A stretch of DNA of 64,000 nucleotides from Caulobacter segnis. Its GTDB lineage: Bacteria > Pseudomonadota > Alphaproteobacteria > Caulobacterales > Caulobacteraceae. A program made the position numbers and the translations under genes. The notes under the pieces were generated by a model. That model was not told the origin of the DNA. It ran no database searches and saw only the letters and a list, made by a program, of their open reading frames with translations. Below are positions 1-8,550 of this stretch, in pieces; the stretch's first letter is position 1, and the number at the start of each line of letters is the position of its first letter. The stretch is taken from assembly GCF_019931575.1 (NCBI RefSeq), contig NZ_CP082923.1:124001-188000 (forward strand), in the 5' to 3' direction.

Positions 1-880
1 CGGCGGCGTCGGCGGCGACGATCTCGGCCTCGAGATGGGTGCGGGCCAGGTTCTCGGTCACGCGCTTGAGGCGGGCGGCCGAGCGGTCCAGGGCCACGAC
101 CTCGACGCCGGTCGCGGCCAGCTGCAGGGTCTTGCCGCCCGGCGCGGCGCACAGGTCCAGGACCTTGTCGCCGGGCTTGATGGCCAGCAGGCGGGCGGGG
201 ACGGCGGCGGCGGCGTCCTGCACCCACCAGGTCCCGTCCTCGAAGCCGGGCCAGGCGGCCACGTCGCCCTTGCGGCGCAGGCGCAAGGATCCGCCGTCCA
301 GGGCCTCGGCCTCGAGCGCCTCGGCCAGGGCGGCGACGTCGGCGCCGGGCTTCAGCGAGAGGTCGGTGGCCGGCTCGATGGCGATCTGGCCGGCGATCTC
401 GCGGGCCGTGGCCTCGCCGAACGCGGCCACCCAGCGGGCGTAGAGCCAGGGCGGGGCCAGCAGGGTCGGGTCGTCACTGGGCGGGCCGTCGCGCAGCAGG
501 CCGCGCAGCACGGCGTTGACCAGGCCCTTGAACGGGCGGCTGGCCTTGTTGGCGCCGGCCAGCTCCACCGAGGTCGCCACGGCGGCGAAGGCCGGGACCT
601 CCAGGTGGAAGGCTTGCGCGGCGCCCAGACGCAGCAGGTGCATCACCCGGTCGGGCGGGGCCTTCTGCAGCTTGGCGGCCAGGGCGCGGTCGATGGGGCC
701 CAGGTGGCGCAGCACGGCCATGGCCAGGGCGCGGGCGAACGCGCGCTCACGCGGCTCCAGGAAGCGGAAACCGTTGGCGGAGGCGGCTTCGTCGATGCCG
801 CCGCGACGCGACAGGGCCGCGTCGATCAGGGTCAAGGCGGCCTCCCGAGCGGGGAGGCCGTCGTTCAATTCTTGAGTCAC
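1..880 (-). CDS. rsmB: 16S rRNA (cytosine-C5) methyltransferase RsmB, 3' end cut off by window
   Basis: RsmB/NOL1/NOP2/Sun-family enzyme that methylates a cytosine (m5C967 in E. coli numbering) of 16S rRNA using SAM. The 293 visible residues contain the N-terminal NusB-like RNA-binding domain (about 10-130) and the start of the Rossmann methyltransferase domain with motif I DLCAAPGGKTLQ at about 242-253, followed by VVALDRS. The catalytic cysteine motifs lie beyond the window edge. I read the start as GTG at 880, because this frame begins the NusB-like fold there and a GAGG lies just upstream. The neighbouring SDHAF4-type gene is a frequent rsmB neighbour in alphaproteobacteria. Confidence 0.9.
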   Translation of the reverse strand, partial: MTQELNDGLPAREAALTLIDAALSRRGGIDEAASANGFRFLEPRERAFARALAMAVLRHLGPIDRALAAKLQKAPPDRVMHLLRLGAAQAFHLEVPAFAAVATSVELAGANKASRPFKGLVNAVLRGLLRDGPPSDDPTLLAPPWLYARWVAAFGEATAREIAGQIAIEPATDLSLKPGADVAALAEALEAEALDGGSLRLRRKGDVAAWPGFEDGTWWVQDAAAAVPARLLAIKPGDKVLDLCAAPGGKTLQLAATGVEVVALDRSAARLKRVTENLARTHLEAEIVAADAA

Positions 881-957
881 CGCCTCGCCGTGCCCAAAGG
901 CGACGGCGAGCGCAAGCGATTTGAACGAAATCCGGCGCCGAGATCACACGCCGAAGG

Positions 958-1365
958 TCAGATAGGGGCGACGGGGCCGCGCACGGCCGTGGTGACCGCC
1001 GTCAGGCCGAACACGAAGAAGCCAGCGATGACCGAAAGCCCGCCAACGGCCAGCAGCGGGCCGTAGACGGCGGGCGAGCCGGTCTGGCCCAGATACATGA
1101 AAAGGCCGCTGATCATGCAGACGACGCCGACGTTCGACAGCACGAAGTTGGTCAGCTTCACCCAGTTGGCGACCCGCTGGCCCAGCAGGGCGTAGAAGGT
1201 TCCCATCAGGGCCAGGCTGACCCATCCCAGTAGATTGAGATGCGCGTGCGCCGAATAGGTCTCGTGGTGCTTGCTGATGCTCATGGCCAGGCCCCAGGAT
1301 ACCCCGACCATGGCGTAGAAGGCGGCCATGCCGAAGAAGGCGTACGGCCAACGACTGGTGTTCAT
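958..1365 (-). CDS. small integral membrane protein with oxidase subunit I-like histidine motif
   Basis: A 135-residue protein made almost entirely of four predicted membrane helices. The segment HAHLNLLGW in the second quarter resembles the haem-ligand helix of heme-copper oxidase subunit I, but the protein is far too short to be an oxidase (subunit I is about 450-550 residues). The start at 1365 is chosen because GGGGAGA sits 7 bases upstream; an ATG 60 bases further upstream lacks this. It lies between rsmB and the SDHAF4-like gene, transcribed toward rsmB with a 77-base gap. Function unknown; haem or quinone binding is only an inference from the histidines. Confidence 0.75.
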   Translation of the reverse strand: MNTSRWPYAFFGMAAFYAMVGVSWGLAMSISKHHETYSAHAHLNLLGWVSLALMGTFYALLGQRVANWVKLTNFVLSNVGVVCMISGLFMYLGQTGSPAVYGPLLAVGGLSVIAGFFVFGLTAVTTAVRGPVAPI

Positions 1366-1463
1366 GTCTATATCTCCCCGATCGACGAACGCCGATATTC
1401 GAAGCCGGGGGTTCAACACTGACACGGTGGCGCGCGCAAGCGCGATGATGTTAAACCTTATTC

Positions 1464-1715
1464 ATGTCGCAGGATCAGCCGTCTTCGTCGCAATCTTCGT
1501 CGCAAACCGAGGGGGACGCCTCCCTGGGCGCCCCTTTGGGCGCCGCCCCCGGCAAGGACCTGACCCCCGCCGCCCGGCGCGCGCTGGAAGAGGCCGCCGC
1601 CCGCCGCGCGGTCGAGCAGGCCGCGGCCCTGCCGCCCGAAAAGGGCGGCCGCGACGGCCCCGAGCCGACCCGCTTCGGCGACTGGGAGAAGAAGGGCGTC
1701 GCCGTCGACTTCTGA
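1464..1715 (+). CDS. DUF1674 / SDHAF4-type succinate dehydrogenase assembly factor
   Basis: An 83-residue hydrophilic protein whose C-terminus, GPEPTRFGDWEKKGVAVDF, is the conserved signature of the DUF1674/SDHAF4 family. The mitochondrial homologue Sdh8/SDHAF4 binds flavinylated SdhA and helps assemble succinate dehydrogenase. The N-terminal half is a low-complexity Ser/Gln then Ala/Arg-rich stretch, probably disordered. It is divergent from the membrane gene on the left and shares a 98-base promoter region with it. The family assignment is firm; the role in this organism is inferred from the mitochondrial protein. Confidence 0.85.
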   Translation: MSQDQPSSSQSSSQTEGDASLGAPLGAAPGKDLTPAARRALEEAAARRAVEQAAALPPEKGGRDGPEPTRFGDWEKKGVAVDF

Positions 1716-1782
1716 CGCACGACATTGTTGCTAACTCAAAAATAACAACCCATACTTGAAGTCTCTGTTGGAGGGGGCTTCA

Positions 1783-2892
1783 ATGAAGAGGATCGGGCTG
1801 GGGCTATTGCCGGCGGCCGTGTTGCTGGCGGGTTGCATGCACACCGTGCCGGGCTTGCCCGCGCTCGGCGCGAAGACGGGGGCGGACGACACGTCTCCGA
1901 GCGTCGACGATGTCCTGAAGCACATCTCCTGCGAGATCAGGCGCGCCTATGACGCCAACCCAGGCGCGCTGGCGAAGAGCGACTATCTGATCGGCGTTGG
2001 CGTCGTGTTCGAGATCGAGGACGCCTTCAGCCTCACGCCGTCCGTCGCCTATACCGAACCTTTGAAGCTGGCCGACACGAAGCTGGTGACGAGCTTGTCG
2101 GGCGAGATCGCTCGTCAGAGGCGGCGCAACTTCACCTCCGACTATGTCCTGAGCGCCCGGGCGCTTACCGGAACGCCGCCAGGAATTGGCGGCGAGCCGC
2201 CGACTCCTCCGGCCATCAGCAATGAGGTCTGCGCGACGGTGAACGCGAACCTGGACGGCGCGCCAAAGGAACGGCCCTATGCGCTGACCGGCAACCTCAG
2301 GATCGGAGAGATCGTGGCGAGGGGCCTCGAGGCCGGCGCTCGCGAGGCCGTGGTCAGGGACGACGAGACCCAGCCTTCCTTTGGGAGCGTCGTGGAGTTC
2401 ATCGTGACCCGCGAGATCGGCGGCGGGCCGTCCTGGACGCTGAAATATTGGGCGCTGCCCTCGGGTTCGGACGGTCTGGCGAGGGTCAAGGACGTCCATA
2501 CCAACACGATCACGCTCACCTTCACGCCGGCGAAGCCGGAAAAGCCGAAGGCGCCTGACAGGACGGCGAACGTCGAGGCTCAGTTGGTCTCGCTCAACGA
2601 GAAGCTCGAACGTCTGATCGGAGAGCAGCGGGCGGCGAGAGAAAAGCTGAAGAGCGGCGCGCCGAAAAGCGCCCAGGGTCTTCTGGAGTTTCAGCTGCAA
2701 TCCCTCGACGTGAGCCGGGAAATCGGTGAGCTGCAGGGCGAGATCAAGGATGTCGGGCGGAAACTCGACGTCGCGCGCGCGGAAGATCGGAGCGCGGCCG
2801 CGGCGGACGCCGTATCGAACGCCGCCGCGGTGCAAAGGCTGCGGACCCTGCAGACCAACCTTCTGCTGCAGAATCTGACTCCGAAGCGCTAG
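1783..2892 (+). CDS. putative lipoprotein with C-terminal coiled coil, unknown function
   Basis: A 369-residue protein with a lipoprotein signal peptide (positively charged MKR, hydrophobic core, lipobox LLAGC with Cys18). The start at 1783 follows a strong GGAGGGGG; an in-frame TTG 27 bases upstream would place charged residues before the signal and sits upstream of the ribosome site. Residues about 35-250 look globular. Residues about 265-360 are charged and heptad-rich, predicted coiled coil. I recognise no named family. It stands alone between the SDHAF4-like gene and a SnoaL-like gene. Confidence 0.75.
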   Translation: MKRIGLGLLPAAVLLAGCMHTVPGLPALGAKTGADDTSPSVDDVLKHISCEIRRAYDANPGALAKSDYLIGVGVVFEIEDAFSLTPSVAYTEPLKLADTKLVTSLSGEIARQRRRNFTSDYVLSARALTGTPPGIGGEPPTPPAISNEVCATVNANLDGAPKERPYALTGNLRIGEIVARGLEAGAREAVVRDDETQPSFGSVVEFIVTREIGGGPSWTLKYWALPSGSDGLARVKDVHTNTITLTFTPAKPEKPKAPDRTANVEAQLVSLNEKLERLIGEQRAAREKLKSGAPKSAQGLLEFQLQSLDVSREIGELQGEIKDVGRKLDVARAEDRSAAAADAVSNAAAVQRLRTLQTNLLLQNLTPKR

Positions 2893-2975
2893 CGCCTGTT
2901 CGCTGGGATCGGGCAGGGGGGGCGACTTTCGGCGCCAAACGGGCGACGCTCTTCTCAAACAAAGGGAGGAGCGTG

Positions 2976-3407
2976 ATGGAAAGTCTCGCCGAACGCCGCA
3001 TGCAGGTGGTGCGTGACCACATGGCCCTGGAGTGCGTGCATGACTGGGACGCGGTGATCGCCACCTTCGACCACCCCCGTTATGAGATGTACGGGAGCGG
3101 CGCGGTGTTCGACGGCGAGGCGGCGGTGCGCGGCTACTTCGCCGCCTCGCGCACGCCATTCCCCGACCAGGGCAACGAGATCATCGCCATCGCCCACGCG
3201 GGCGACACGGTTCTGGTCGAGTTCTGGCTGACGGGCACGCACCTGGGTCCGCTGAGGCTGGGCGAGCGAACGGTCGAACCGACCGGCAAGCCGTTCCGCA
3301 TCCGCATGGCCGCCAGCTTCGAGTTCCCGCCCGGCGGCGACCGGATCATCTGCGAGCGACCCTATTACGACCAGTTCGCGGTGCTGCGGGCGCTGGAGCT
3401 GGCGTAG
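2976..3407 (+). CDS. SnoaL/NTF2-like fold protein (possible ester cyclase-like)
   Basis: A 143-residue protein with the layout of the NTF2-like/SnoaL superfamily: an N-terminal helix ending in HDWDAVIATFDHP, a VFDGEAAVRGYFAASRTPFPD segment, then antiparallel strands including VLVEFWLTGTHLGP. Such proteins are small cone-shaped barrels, either enzymes or ligand binders; the substrate cannot be read from sequence. The perfect ribosome site AAAGGGAGGA at 2961-2970 fits ATG 2976 better than GTG 2973. Monocistronic in appearance. Confidence 0.75.
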   Translation: MESLAERRMQVVRDHMALECVHDWDAVIATFDHPRYEMYGSGAVFDGEAAVRGYFAASRTPFPDQGNEIIAIAHAGDTVLVEFWLTGTHLGPLRLGERTVEPTGKPFRIRMAASFEFPPGGDRIICERPYYDQFAVLRALELA

Positions 3408-3718
3408 ACGAACCATCCTCGAAATGCGCCTCAAGTCGGCAGGCCCTGCCGTTCGACGTGAGTTCCGCGCAATAACGACCGCGTAGAGTAGAGTCACGCG
3501 GCAAAAGGTGTTGTGCGCCCGACACACCATCATTGCTTTTTCGTCATATAACAGAAGATATCGGCCAGCGGCAATTTCTGAGACAAATCCAACCAGTTCA
3601 ACCGAACCCTTCGGGATCAACTTGCCGATATGAGCGCCATATAGGGTAATATTGCCCGATATTTCGGTTCATTACGCAAGCGGACCTCGAGACAGCGAAA
3701 TGTCACACGAGGGGTTCA
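3408..3718. other. 311-base intergenic region upstream of the TonB receptor
   Basis: No gene seen. The stretch is clearly more AT-rich than its surroundings (for example around 3530-3570 and 3630-3680), as expected for a regulated promoter region. It carries a near-palindrome GGGTAATATTGCCC at 3644-3657, with one mismatched pair, about 60 bases before the receptor start. A ribosome site GAGGGG precedes the receptor ATG. Confidence 0.5.
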
Positions 3719-6700
3719 ATGCATTTCTCTCTTTCCCACCGCGCCCTGCGCGGTCGGCTCCTGGCTTCGAGCCTGTTGGCCGGTGTCGCCGCCTTTTCCG
3801 CGGGCGCGGCCCTGACGCCGACGGTGGCCTCGGCCCAGGACTTCAGCTCGGGGGCCCTGGTCGGCCGGGTCGTCTCCAGCGCCGGGGCTCCGGTCGGCGG
3901 CGCCAAGGTGGTCGTCAAGTCGCTGGCCCAAGGCTTCGAACGGACGCTGACCACGGATACGGACGGGCAGTTCCGCGCCCAGGCCGTGCCGATCGGCGCC
4001 TATGCCGTGACTATCACCAAGGACGGCTATCAGCCGGGCGGCGACCAGAACGTCCGCGTCGCCCTGGGCGGGACCAGCAACTACGCCTTCACGCTCTCGG
4101 CCGAGGGCGAGGTCGCCGAGCTGGTGGTCACCGCGACCGCCAATCCGCAGCTCGACTTCTCGCAGACCACCAAGGGCCTGACCGTCGATCTGGAAGACCT
4201 GGTCAAGCAGGTCCCGGTCGGCCGTGACATCACCTCGGTGGTGTTGCTGACGCCGGGCGCGGTGGCCGGTGACACGGCCTTTGGCAACCAGCCGTCGGTC
4301 TCCGGCTCGGGGGTCTCGGAAAACAGCTTCTACATCAACGGCCTGAACGTCACGAACTTCGCGACGGGCATCGGCGGCTCGACGATCCCGTTCGACTTCT
4401 ACAAGACCGTCGAGGTCAAGACCGGCGGCATCCCGGCCGAGTACGGCCGCGCCACCGGCGGCGTGATCAACGCGGTCACCAAGTCGGGCTCGAACCAGTT
4501 CAAGTTCGCCGTCCACCAGAACTTCACGCCGGCGGGCCTGCGCAGCACGTCGCCGGACACCTTCCAGTACGAGAACAGCAAGTACGCCGAGGAGACCAAC
4601 AGCACGACGTTCGAGGTCAGCGGCCCGATCATCGAGGATCGCTTGTTCTTCTACGTGATGAACCAGCAGCAGCAGAAGACCTCGACCACCTACTCGCTGG
4701 TCAACAGCGCCCGCTACAAGGAAAAGCAGAACGATCCGTTCTGGGGCGTGAAGCTTGACGGCTACATCACCGACCGCCAGCGCCTGGAGTTCACCTGGTT
4801 CGACACCACGCGAGTCGTCGACCGTACGACGCTGGGCTACAGCAACGGCGTCCTGGGCTCTACGCCGACCCGCACGCGCTACGAGTACGGCGGCGTCAGC
4901 TGGGTGGGCAAGTACACCAACACCCTGACCGACTGGCTGACGATCTCGGCGGCCTACGGCAAGAACAGCGACCGCAACTCGATCCTGCCCAGCAACAGCA
5001 CCACGCCCTACATCTACGACTACAAGACGCTGGGTACGACCAACCAGCGCGTGGGCGCCCAGACCACCGGCAGCGTGACCTATCCCGTGCAGATGGACCG
5101 CGAGTTCTGGCGGGCCGACGCCGACGTCTTCTTCAGCCTGCTGGGCGACCACCACGTGCGCCTGGGCTACGAGGACGAGAAGCTCACCTACACCAAGTAC
5201 TCGCGCCGCACGGGCGGGCACTCGTACTACTACCGCACCGCCGGGGCGACCAACACGCTGGGTCTGGCCACCGGGACCCAGTACGTCCAGGTCCTGACCT
5301 ACAATTCGGGTGGCATGTTCGAGGGCCGCAACAAGGCCGCCTACATCCAGGACTCGTGGGACGTCACGCCCCGCCTGAACCTGCAACTGGGCGTGCGCTG
5401 GGACAACATGGCCCAGAGCAACGGCTCGGGTGACACCTTCGCCCAGTTCGACAAGGAGATCGGTCCGCGCTTCGGCTTCAACTGGGACCCGTTCGGCAAC
5501 CGCCAGGACAAGCTGTTCGGCTCGTACGGCCGCTACTACCAGCCGATTGCGGCCAACACCGCCTACCGCATGTCGGCGGCCGAGACCTACTTCTCGGAAT
5601 ACTACCTGTTCAACGGCTACAACGCCTCGAGCTACCTGCCGAACCTGTCGACCCAGATCACCACCACGACCAATCCGACGGCGGTGCTGAAGGCCTGTCC
5701 GGCCGGCGGCCTGACGGCGGCGGGCACGGTGGGCTGCGCGGTCAGCGCGGACGGCGTCGCCCCGACCTCGGACAACATCGCGGCCCAGAACCTGAAGTCG
5801 ACCTACGAGGACGAGTTCGTGCTGGGCTACGAGCACCGGTTCAACACCCTGTGGACCGCCAGCGCGGTGCTGACCTACCGCAACCTGGGCCGCACGGCCG
5901 AGGACGCCTATCTGGACGACGCGGTGGTCAACTGGTGCAATCGCAACGGCTATTCCGGCTGCGCCAGCCTGTGGCCGGGCGACACCTACTACCTACTGGT
6001 CAATCCGGGCAGCTCGGCGGTGGTCAAGCTGAACCAGGCCCTGCCGGGCGAGACCACGGCGCGGACCATCACCCTGACCAGCGAGGATCTGGCCCTGCCC
6101 AAGGCCAAGCGCGAGTATATCGGCCTGGAGCTGGCCTTCGAGCGCGCCTTCGACGGCAAGTGGGGCCTGCAGGGCTCGTACGTGGTGTCAGAATCCAAGG
6201 GCAACTACGAGGGCGGGGTGAAGTCCGACATCGGCCAGTCCGACACCGGCATCACCCAGGACTACGACTTCGCCTCGGTCATGGAAGGCGCCTATGGCCT
6301 GCTGCCTAACCACCACGGGCATCAGTTCAAGCTGACGGGCTCCTACCAGGTGAACGAGCAGCTGCTGATCGGCACGAACATGTCGCTGATCTCGCCGCGT
6401 CACTACGGCTGCATCGGCCTGCACCCGACGGACACGCTGCTGAACGCCGACTACGGCGCGGCCGCCTGGTACTGCGGCGGGGACCTGACCGCGCGCGGGA
6501 CCCAGTTCAAGACCGACTGGACCAAGAAGATCGACGTGTCGTTCCGCTACACGGTTCCGTATACGCGGATCCCGGGCGAGCTGGTGCTGCGCGCCGACAT
6601 CTTCAACGTCTTCAACTTCAAGGGCGTGAGCGAGGCCTACGAGTACGGCGAGACCGACTCGGGCGAGGTCGACACCGACTACGGCAAGGCGACGGCCTAT

Positions 6701-6745
6701 CAGGCCCCGCGTTCCGTGCGTCTGGGCTTCGACTGGAGCTTCTAG
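3719..6745 (+). CDS. TonB-dependent outer-membrane receptor, Oar-like with N-terminal carboxypeptidase-regulatory-like domain
   Basis: A 1008-residue outer-membrane active transporter. A signal peptide covers residues 1-39, with the cleavage region TVASA. A carboxypeptidase-regulatory-like beta-sandwich follows at about 44-125 (GRVVSSAGAPVGGAKV). The plug lies at about 135-260 (VSGSGVSENSFYINGLNV, PAEYGRATGGVINAVTKSG), then the beta-barrel to the C-terminus, which ends in an aromatic residue (LGFDWSF) as barrel proteins do. The TonB box is not obvious. The extra domain and length fit Oar-type receptors, which import large or polymeric substrates. The substrate is unknown; no degradative enzymes are clustered with it. 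Confidence 0.92.
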   Translation: MHFSLSHRALRGRLLASSLLAGVAAFSAGAALTPTVASAQDFSSGALVGRVVSSAGAPVGGAKVVVKSLAQGFERTLTTDTDGQFRAQAVPIGAYAVTITKDGYQPGGDQNVRVALGGTSNYAFTLSAEGEVAELVVTATANPQLDFSQTTKGLTVDLEDLVKQVPVGRDITSVVLLTPGAVAGDTAFGNQPSVSGSGVSENSFYINGLNVTNFATGIGGSTIPFDFYKTVEVKTGGIPAEYGRATGGVINAVTKSGSNQFKFAVHQNFTPAGLRSTSPDTFQYENSKYAEETNSTTFEVSGPIIEDRLFFYVMNQQQQKTSTTYSLVNSARYKEKQNDPFWGVKLDGYITDRQRLEFTWFDTTRVVDRTTLGYSNGVLGSTPTRTRYEYGGVSWVGKYTNTLTDWLTISAAYGKNSDRNSILPSNSTTPYIYDYKTLGTTNQRVGAQTTGSVTYPVQMDREFWRADADVFFSLLGDHHVRLGYEDEKLTYTKYSRRTGGHSYYYRTAGATNTLGLATGTQYVQVLTYNSGGMFEGRNKAAYIQDSWDVTPRLNLQLGVRWDNMAQSNGSGDTFAQFDKEIGPRFGFNWDPFGNRQDKLFGSYGRYYQPIAANTAYRMSAAETYFSEYYLFNGYNASSYLPNLSTQITTTTNPTAVLKACPAGGLTAAGTVGCAVSADGVAPTSDNIAAQNLKSTYEDEFVLGYEHRFNTLWTASAVLTYRNLGRTAEDAYLDDAVVNWCNRNGYSGCASLWPGDTYYLLVNPGSSAVVKLNQALPGETTARTITLTSEDLALPKAKREYIGLELAFERAFDGKWGLQGSYVVSESKGNYEGGVKSDIGQSDTGITQDYDFASVMEGAYGLLPNHHGHQFKLTGSYQVNEQLLIGTNMSLISPRHYGCIGLHPTDTLLNADYGAAAWYCGGDLTARGTQFKTDWTKKIDVSFRYTVPYTRIPGELVLRADIFNVFNFKGVSEAYEYGETDSGEVDTDYGKATAYQAPRSVRLGFDWSF

Positions 6746-6760
6746 AGGCGTCCATCGGAT

Positions 6761-6784
6761 CGGCCCGGGCGAAAGCTCGGGCCG
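6761..6784 (+). terminator. GAAA-tetraloop hairpin after the TonB receptor
   Basis: CGGCCCGGGC and GCTCGGGCCG form a 10-bp stem (one G-T pair) closed by a GAAA loop, starting 15 bases after the stop codon. No T-run follows, so it may stabilise the mRNA end or act with Rho rather than as a classical terminator. Confidence 0.55.
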
Positions 6785-6846
6785 GACTCCCCTCGGGCGA
6801 TGGCGCGCTCTAACGTGGCCGTGTCATCGCTCGGAGGACTTTTCTC

Positions 6847-8550
6847 TTGCGCCTGCTCACCCGGATCGCCGCGAGCCTGTCGGCCGCCCTGCTGCTGGCC
6901 GTCCCGCCGGTCCTGGCCGCCCCCGCCAAGTCCAAGGCCGCCGCCGTCCGCGCCCTTGACGCCGGGGCCGTGGCCTCGCCCGACCGCTATGGGGCGCTGG
7001 CGGCGCGTGAGATCCTGAAGGCGGGCGGCAACGCGGTCGACGCGGCGGTGGCGACGGGCTTCGCCCTGGCCGTCACCTATCCCGAGGCGGGCAATCTGGG
7101 CGGCGGCGGGTTCATGACCCTGTATGTCGACGGCAAGCCCTACTTCCTCGACTACCGCGAGACCGCGCCGGCGGCGGCCACGGCGGACATGTATCTGGGT
7201 CCCGACGGCGAGCCCGTCGCCGCGCTCAGCCAGTACGGCAATCTGGCGGTCGGCGTGCCGGGGACGGTGCGCGGCCTGGCCATGGCCCACAAGCGCTTCG
7301 GCAAGCTGCCCTGGGCGCGGGTGCTGGCGCCGGCGATCCGCTACGCCCGCGACGGCTTCCTGGTGACGCCGCAGCTGATCGGCATCCTGGACGGCAGCCG
7401 CGCGCCGTTCGCCCAAACCAATTTCGAGGCGCATTTCGGCGGGCTGAAGGCCGGAGCGATGTTCCGGCAGCCGGAGCTGGCCGCGACCCTGGAGCGGATC
7501 GCCCAGGGCGGCGACAAGGCGTTCTACGAGGGCAGGACCGCCGAGCTTCTGGTCGCCCAGATGGCGCGCGGACCGGTCAAGGGGCTGATCACCAAGGCCG
7601 ACCTCGCCGGCTACAAGGCCGTGTGGCGCGAACCGCTGAAGGCGACCTGGCGCGGCCACGACGTGATCACCGCCCCGCCGCCCAGCTCGGGCGGGATCGC
7701 GCTGATGCAGCTGCTGCTGATGAAGCAGGACCTGGCGCCCCGCTTCCGGGGCGTCGCCCTGAACGACCCGCGGTACGTCCATCTGGTCTCGGAGATCGAA
7801 AAGCGGGTGTTCGCCGACCGGGCCGAGTACCTGGGCGATCCGGACTTCTGGAAGGTCCCGGTCTCGGCCCTGATCGATCCGGCCTATGTGGCCCGGCGGG
7901 CCAGGGCGGTGGACCCCGACAAACCCTCGCCGACCAAGGCCGTGGTCCCAGGCCTGGAGAAGCCGCAGACCACCCACTTCTCTGTGGTGGATCGGTGGGG
8001 CAACGCGGTCTCCAATACCTACACCCTGAACGGCTGGTTCGGCTCGGGCGTGGTGGTCGAGGGGGCTGGCTTCCTGCTGAACGACGAGATGGACGACTTC
8101 TCGGCCAAGCCGGGGGCGCCCAACATGTTCGGTGTCGTAGGCGGGGCGGCCAACGCCATCGCGCCGGGCAAGCGGCCGTTGTCCTCGATGACCCCGACCA
8201 TCCTGGTCAAGGACGGGCGGGCGGCGATGGTGATCGGCACGCCGGGCGGTTCGCGGATCTTCACCTCGGTGTTCCAGGTGCTGGCCGACGTCTACGACTT
8301 CGGCCTCAGCCTGCCGGCCGCCCAGAAGGCCCCGCGCTTTCACCACCAGCTGCTGCCCGAGAACACGATCTTCTACGAGCCCTACGCCCCGCCGTCCGAC
8401 GCCCTGAAGGCGGCCCTGGCGGCGCGCGGCTACAGGACCGTGACCCAGGACTACAACGGCGACATCGAGGCCATCCAGGTGGTCGGCAGGACGCCGGTCC
8501 CGGTGGCCGATCCCCGGGCGCGGGGCGTGGCGCTGGTGGTGAAGCCCTAG
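6847..8550 (+). CDS. ggt: gamma-glutamyltransferase (gamma-glutamyl transpeptidase)
   Basis: A 567-residue periplasmic N-terminal nucleophile hydrolase that cleaves the gamma-glutamyl bond of glutathione and transfers or hydrolyses it. A signal peptide spans about residues 1-25 (LLLAVPPVLAAP). Family motifs include GGNAVDAAVATGFALAV and NLGGGGFM. The autoproteolysis and nucleophile site is TTHFSVVD with Thr375, followed by NTYTLNGWFGSG. The conserved GKRPLSSMTPTI is also present. The start is TTG, preceded by GGAGGA 8 bases upstream; it supplies the complete signal peptide. It overlaps the convergent pyrF by 4 bases. Confidence 0.95.
   Translation: MRLLTRIAASLSAALLLAVPPVLAAPAKSKAAAVRALDAGAVASPDRYGALAAREILKAGGNAVDAAVATGFALAVTYPEAGNLGGGGFMTLYVDGKPYFLDYRETAPAAATADMYLGPDGEPVAALSQYGNLAVGVPGTVRGLAMAHKRFGKLPWARVLAPAIRYARDGFLVTPQLIGILDGSRAPFAQTNFEAHFGGLKAGAMFRQPELAATLERIAQGGDKAFYEGRTAELLVAQMARGPVKGLITKADLAGYKAVWREPLKATWRGHDVITAPPPSSGGIALMQLLLMKQDLAPRFRGVALNDPRYVHLVSEIEKRVFADRAEYLGDPDFWKVPVSALIDPAYVARRARAVDPDKPSPTKAVVPGLEKPQTTHFSVVDRWGNAVSNTYTLNGWFGSGVVVEGAGFLLNDEMDDFSAKPGAPNMFGVVGGAANAIAPGKRPLSSMTPTILVKDGRAAMVIGTPGGSRIFTSVFQVLADVYDFGLSLPAAQKAPRFHHQLLPENTIFYEPYAPPSDALKAALAARGYRTVTQDYNGDIEAIQVVGRTPVPVADPRARGVALVVKP

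Noticed and set aside
1756..1782. TTG start giving a 378-residue lipoprotein
   Set aside because: It lies upstream of the GGAGGGGG ribosome site, and the ATG at 1783 gives a proper lipoprotein signal.
1804..3159. A 451-codon minus-strand frame opposite the coiled-coil lipoprotein
   Set aside because: The plus-strand gene has a lipobox and a strong ribosome site; the antisense product is Arg/Pro-rich without features.
3716..5836. A 706-codon minus-strand frame opposite the TonB receptor
   Set aside because: Low-complexity Val/Gly/Arg composition, mirrors the codon pattern of the receptor; no motif.
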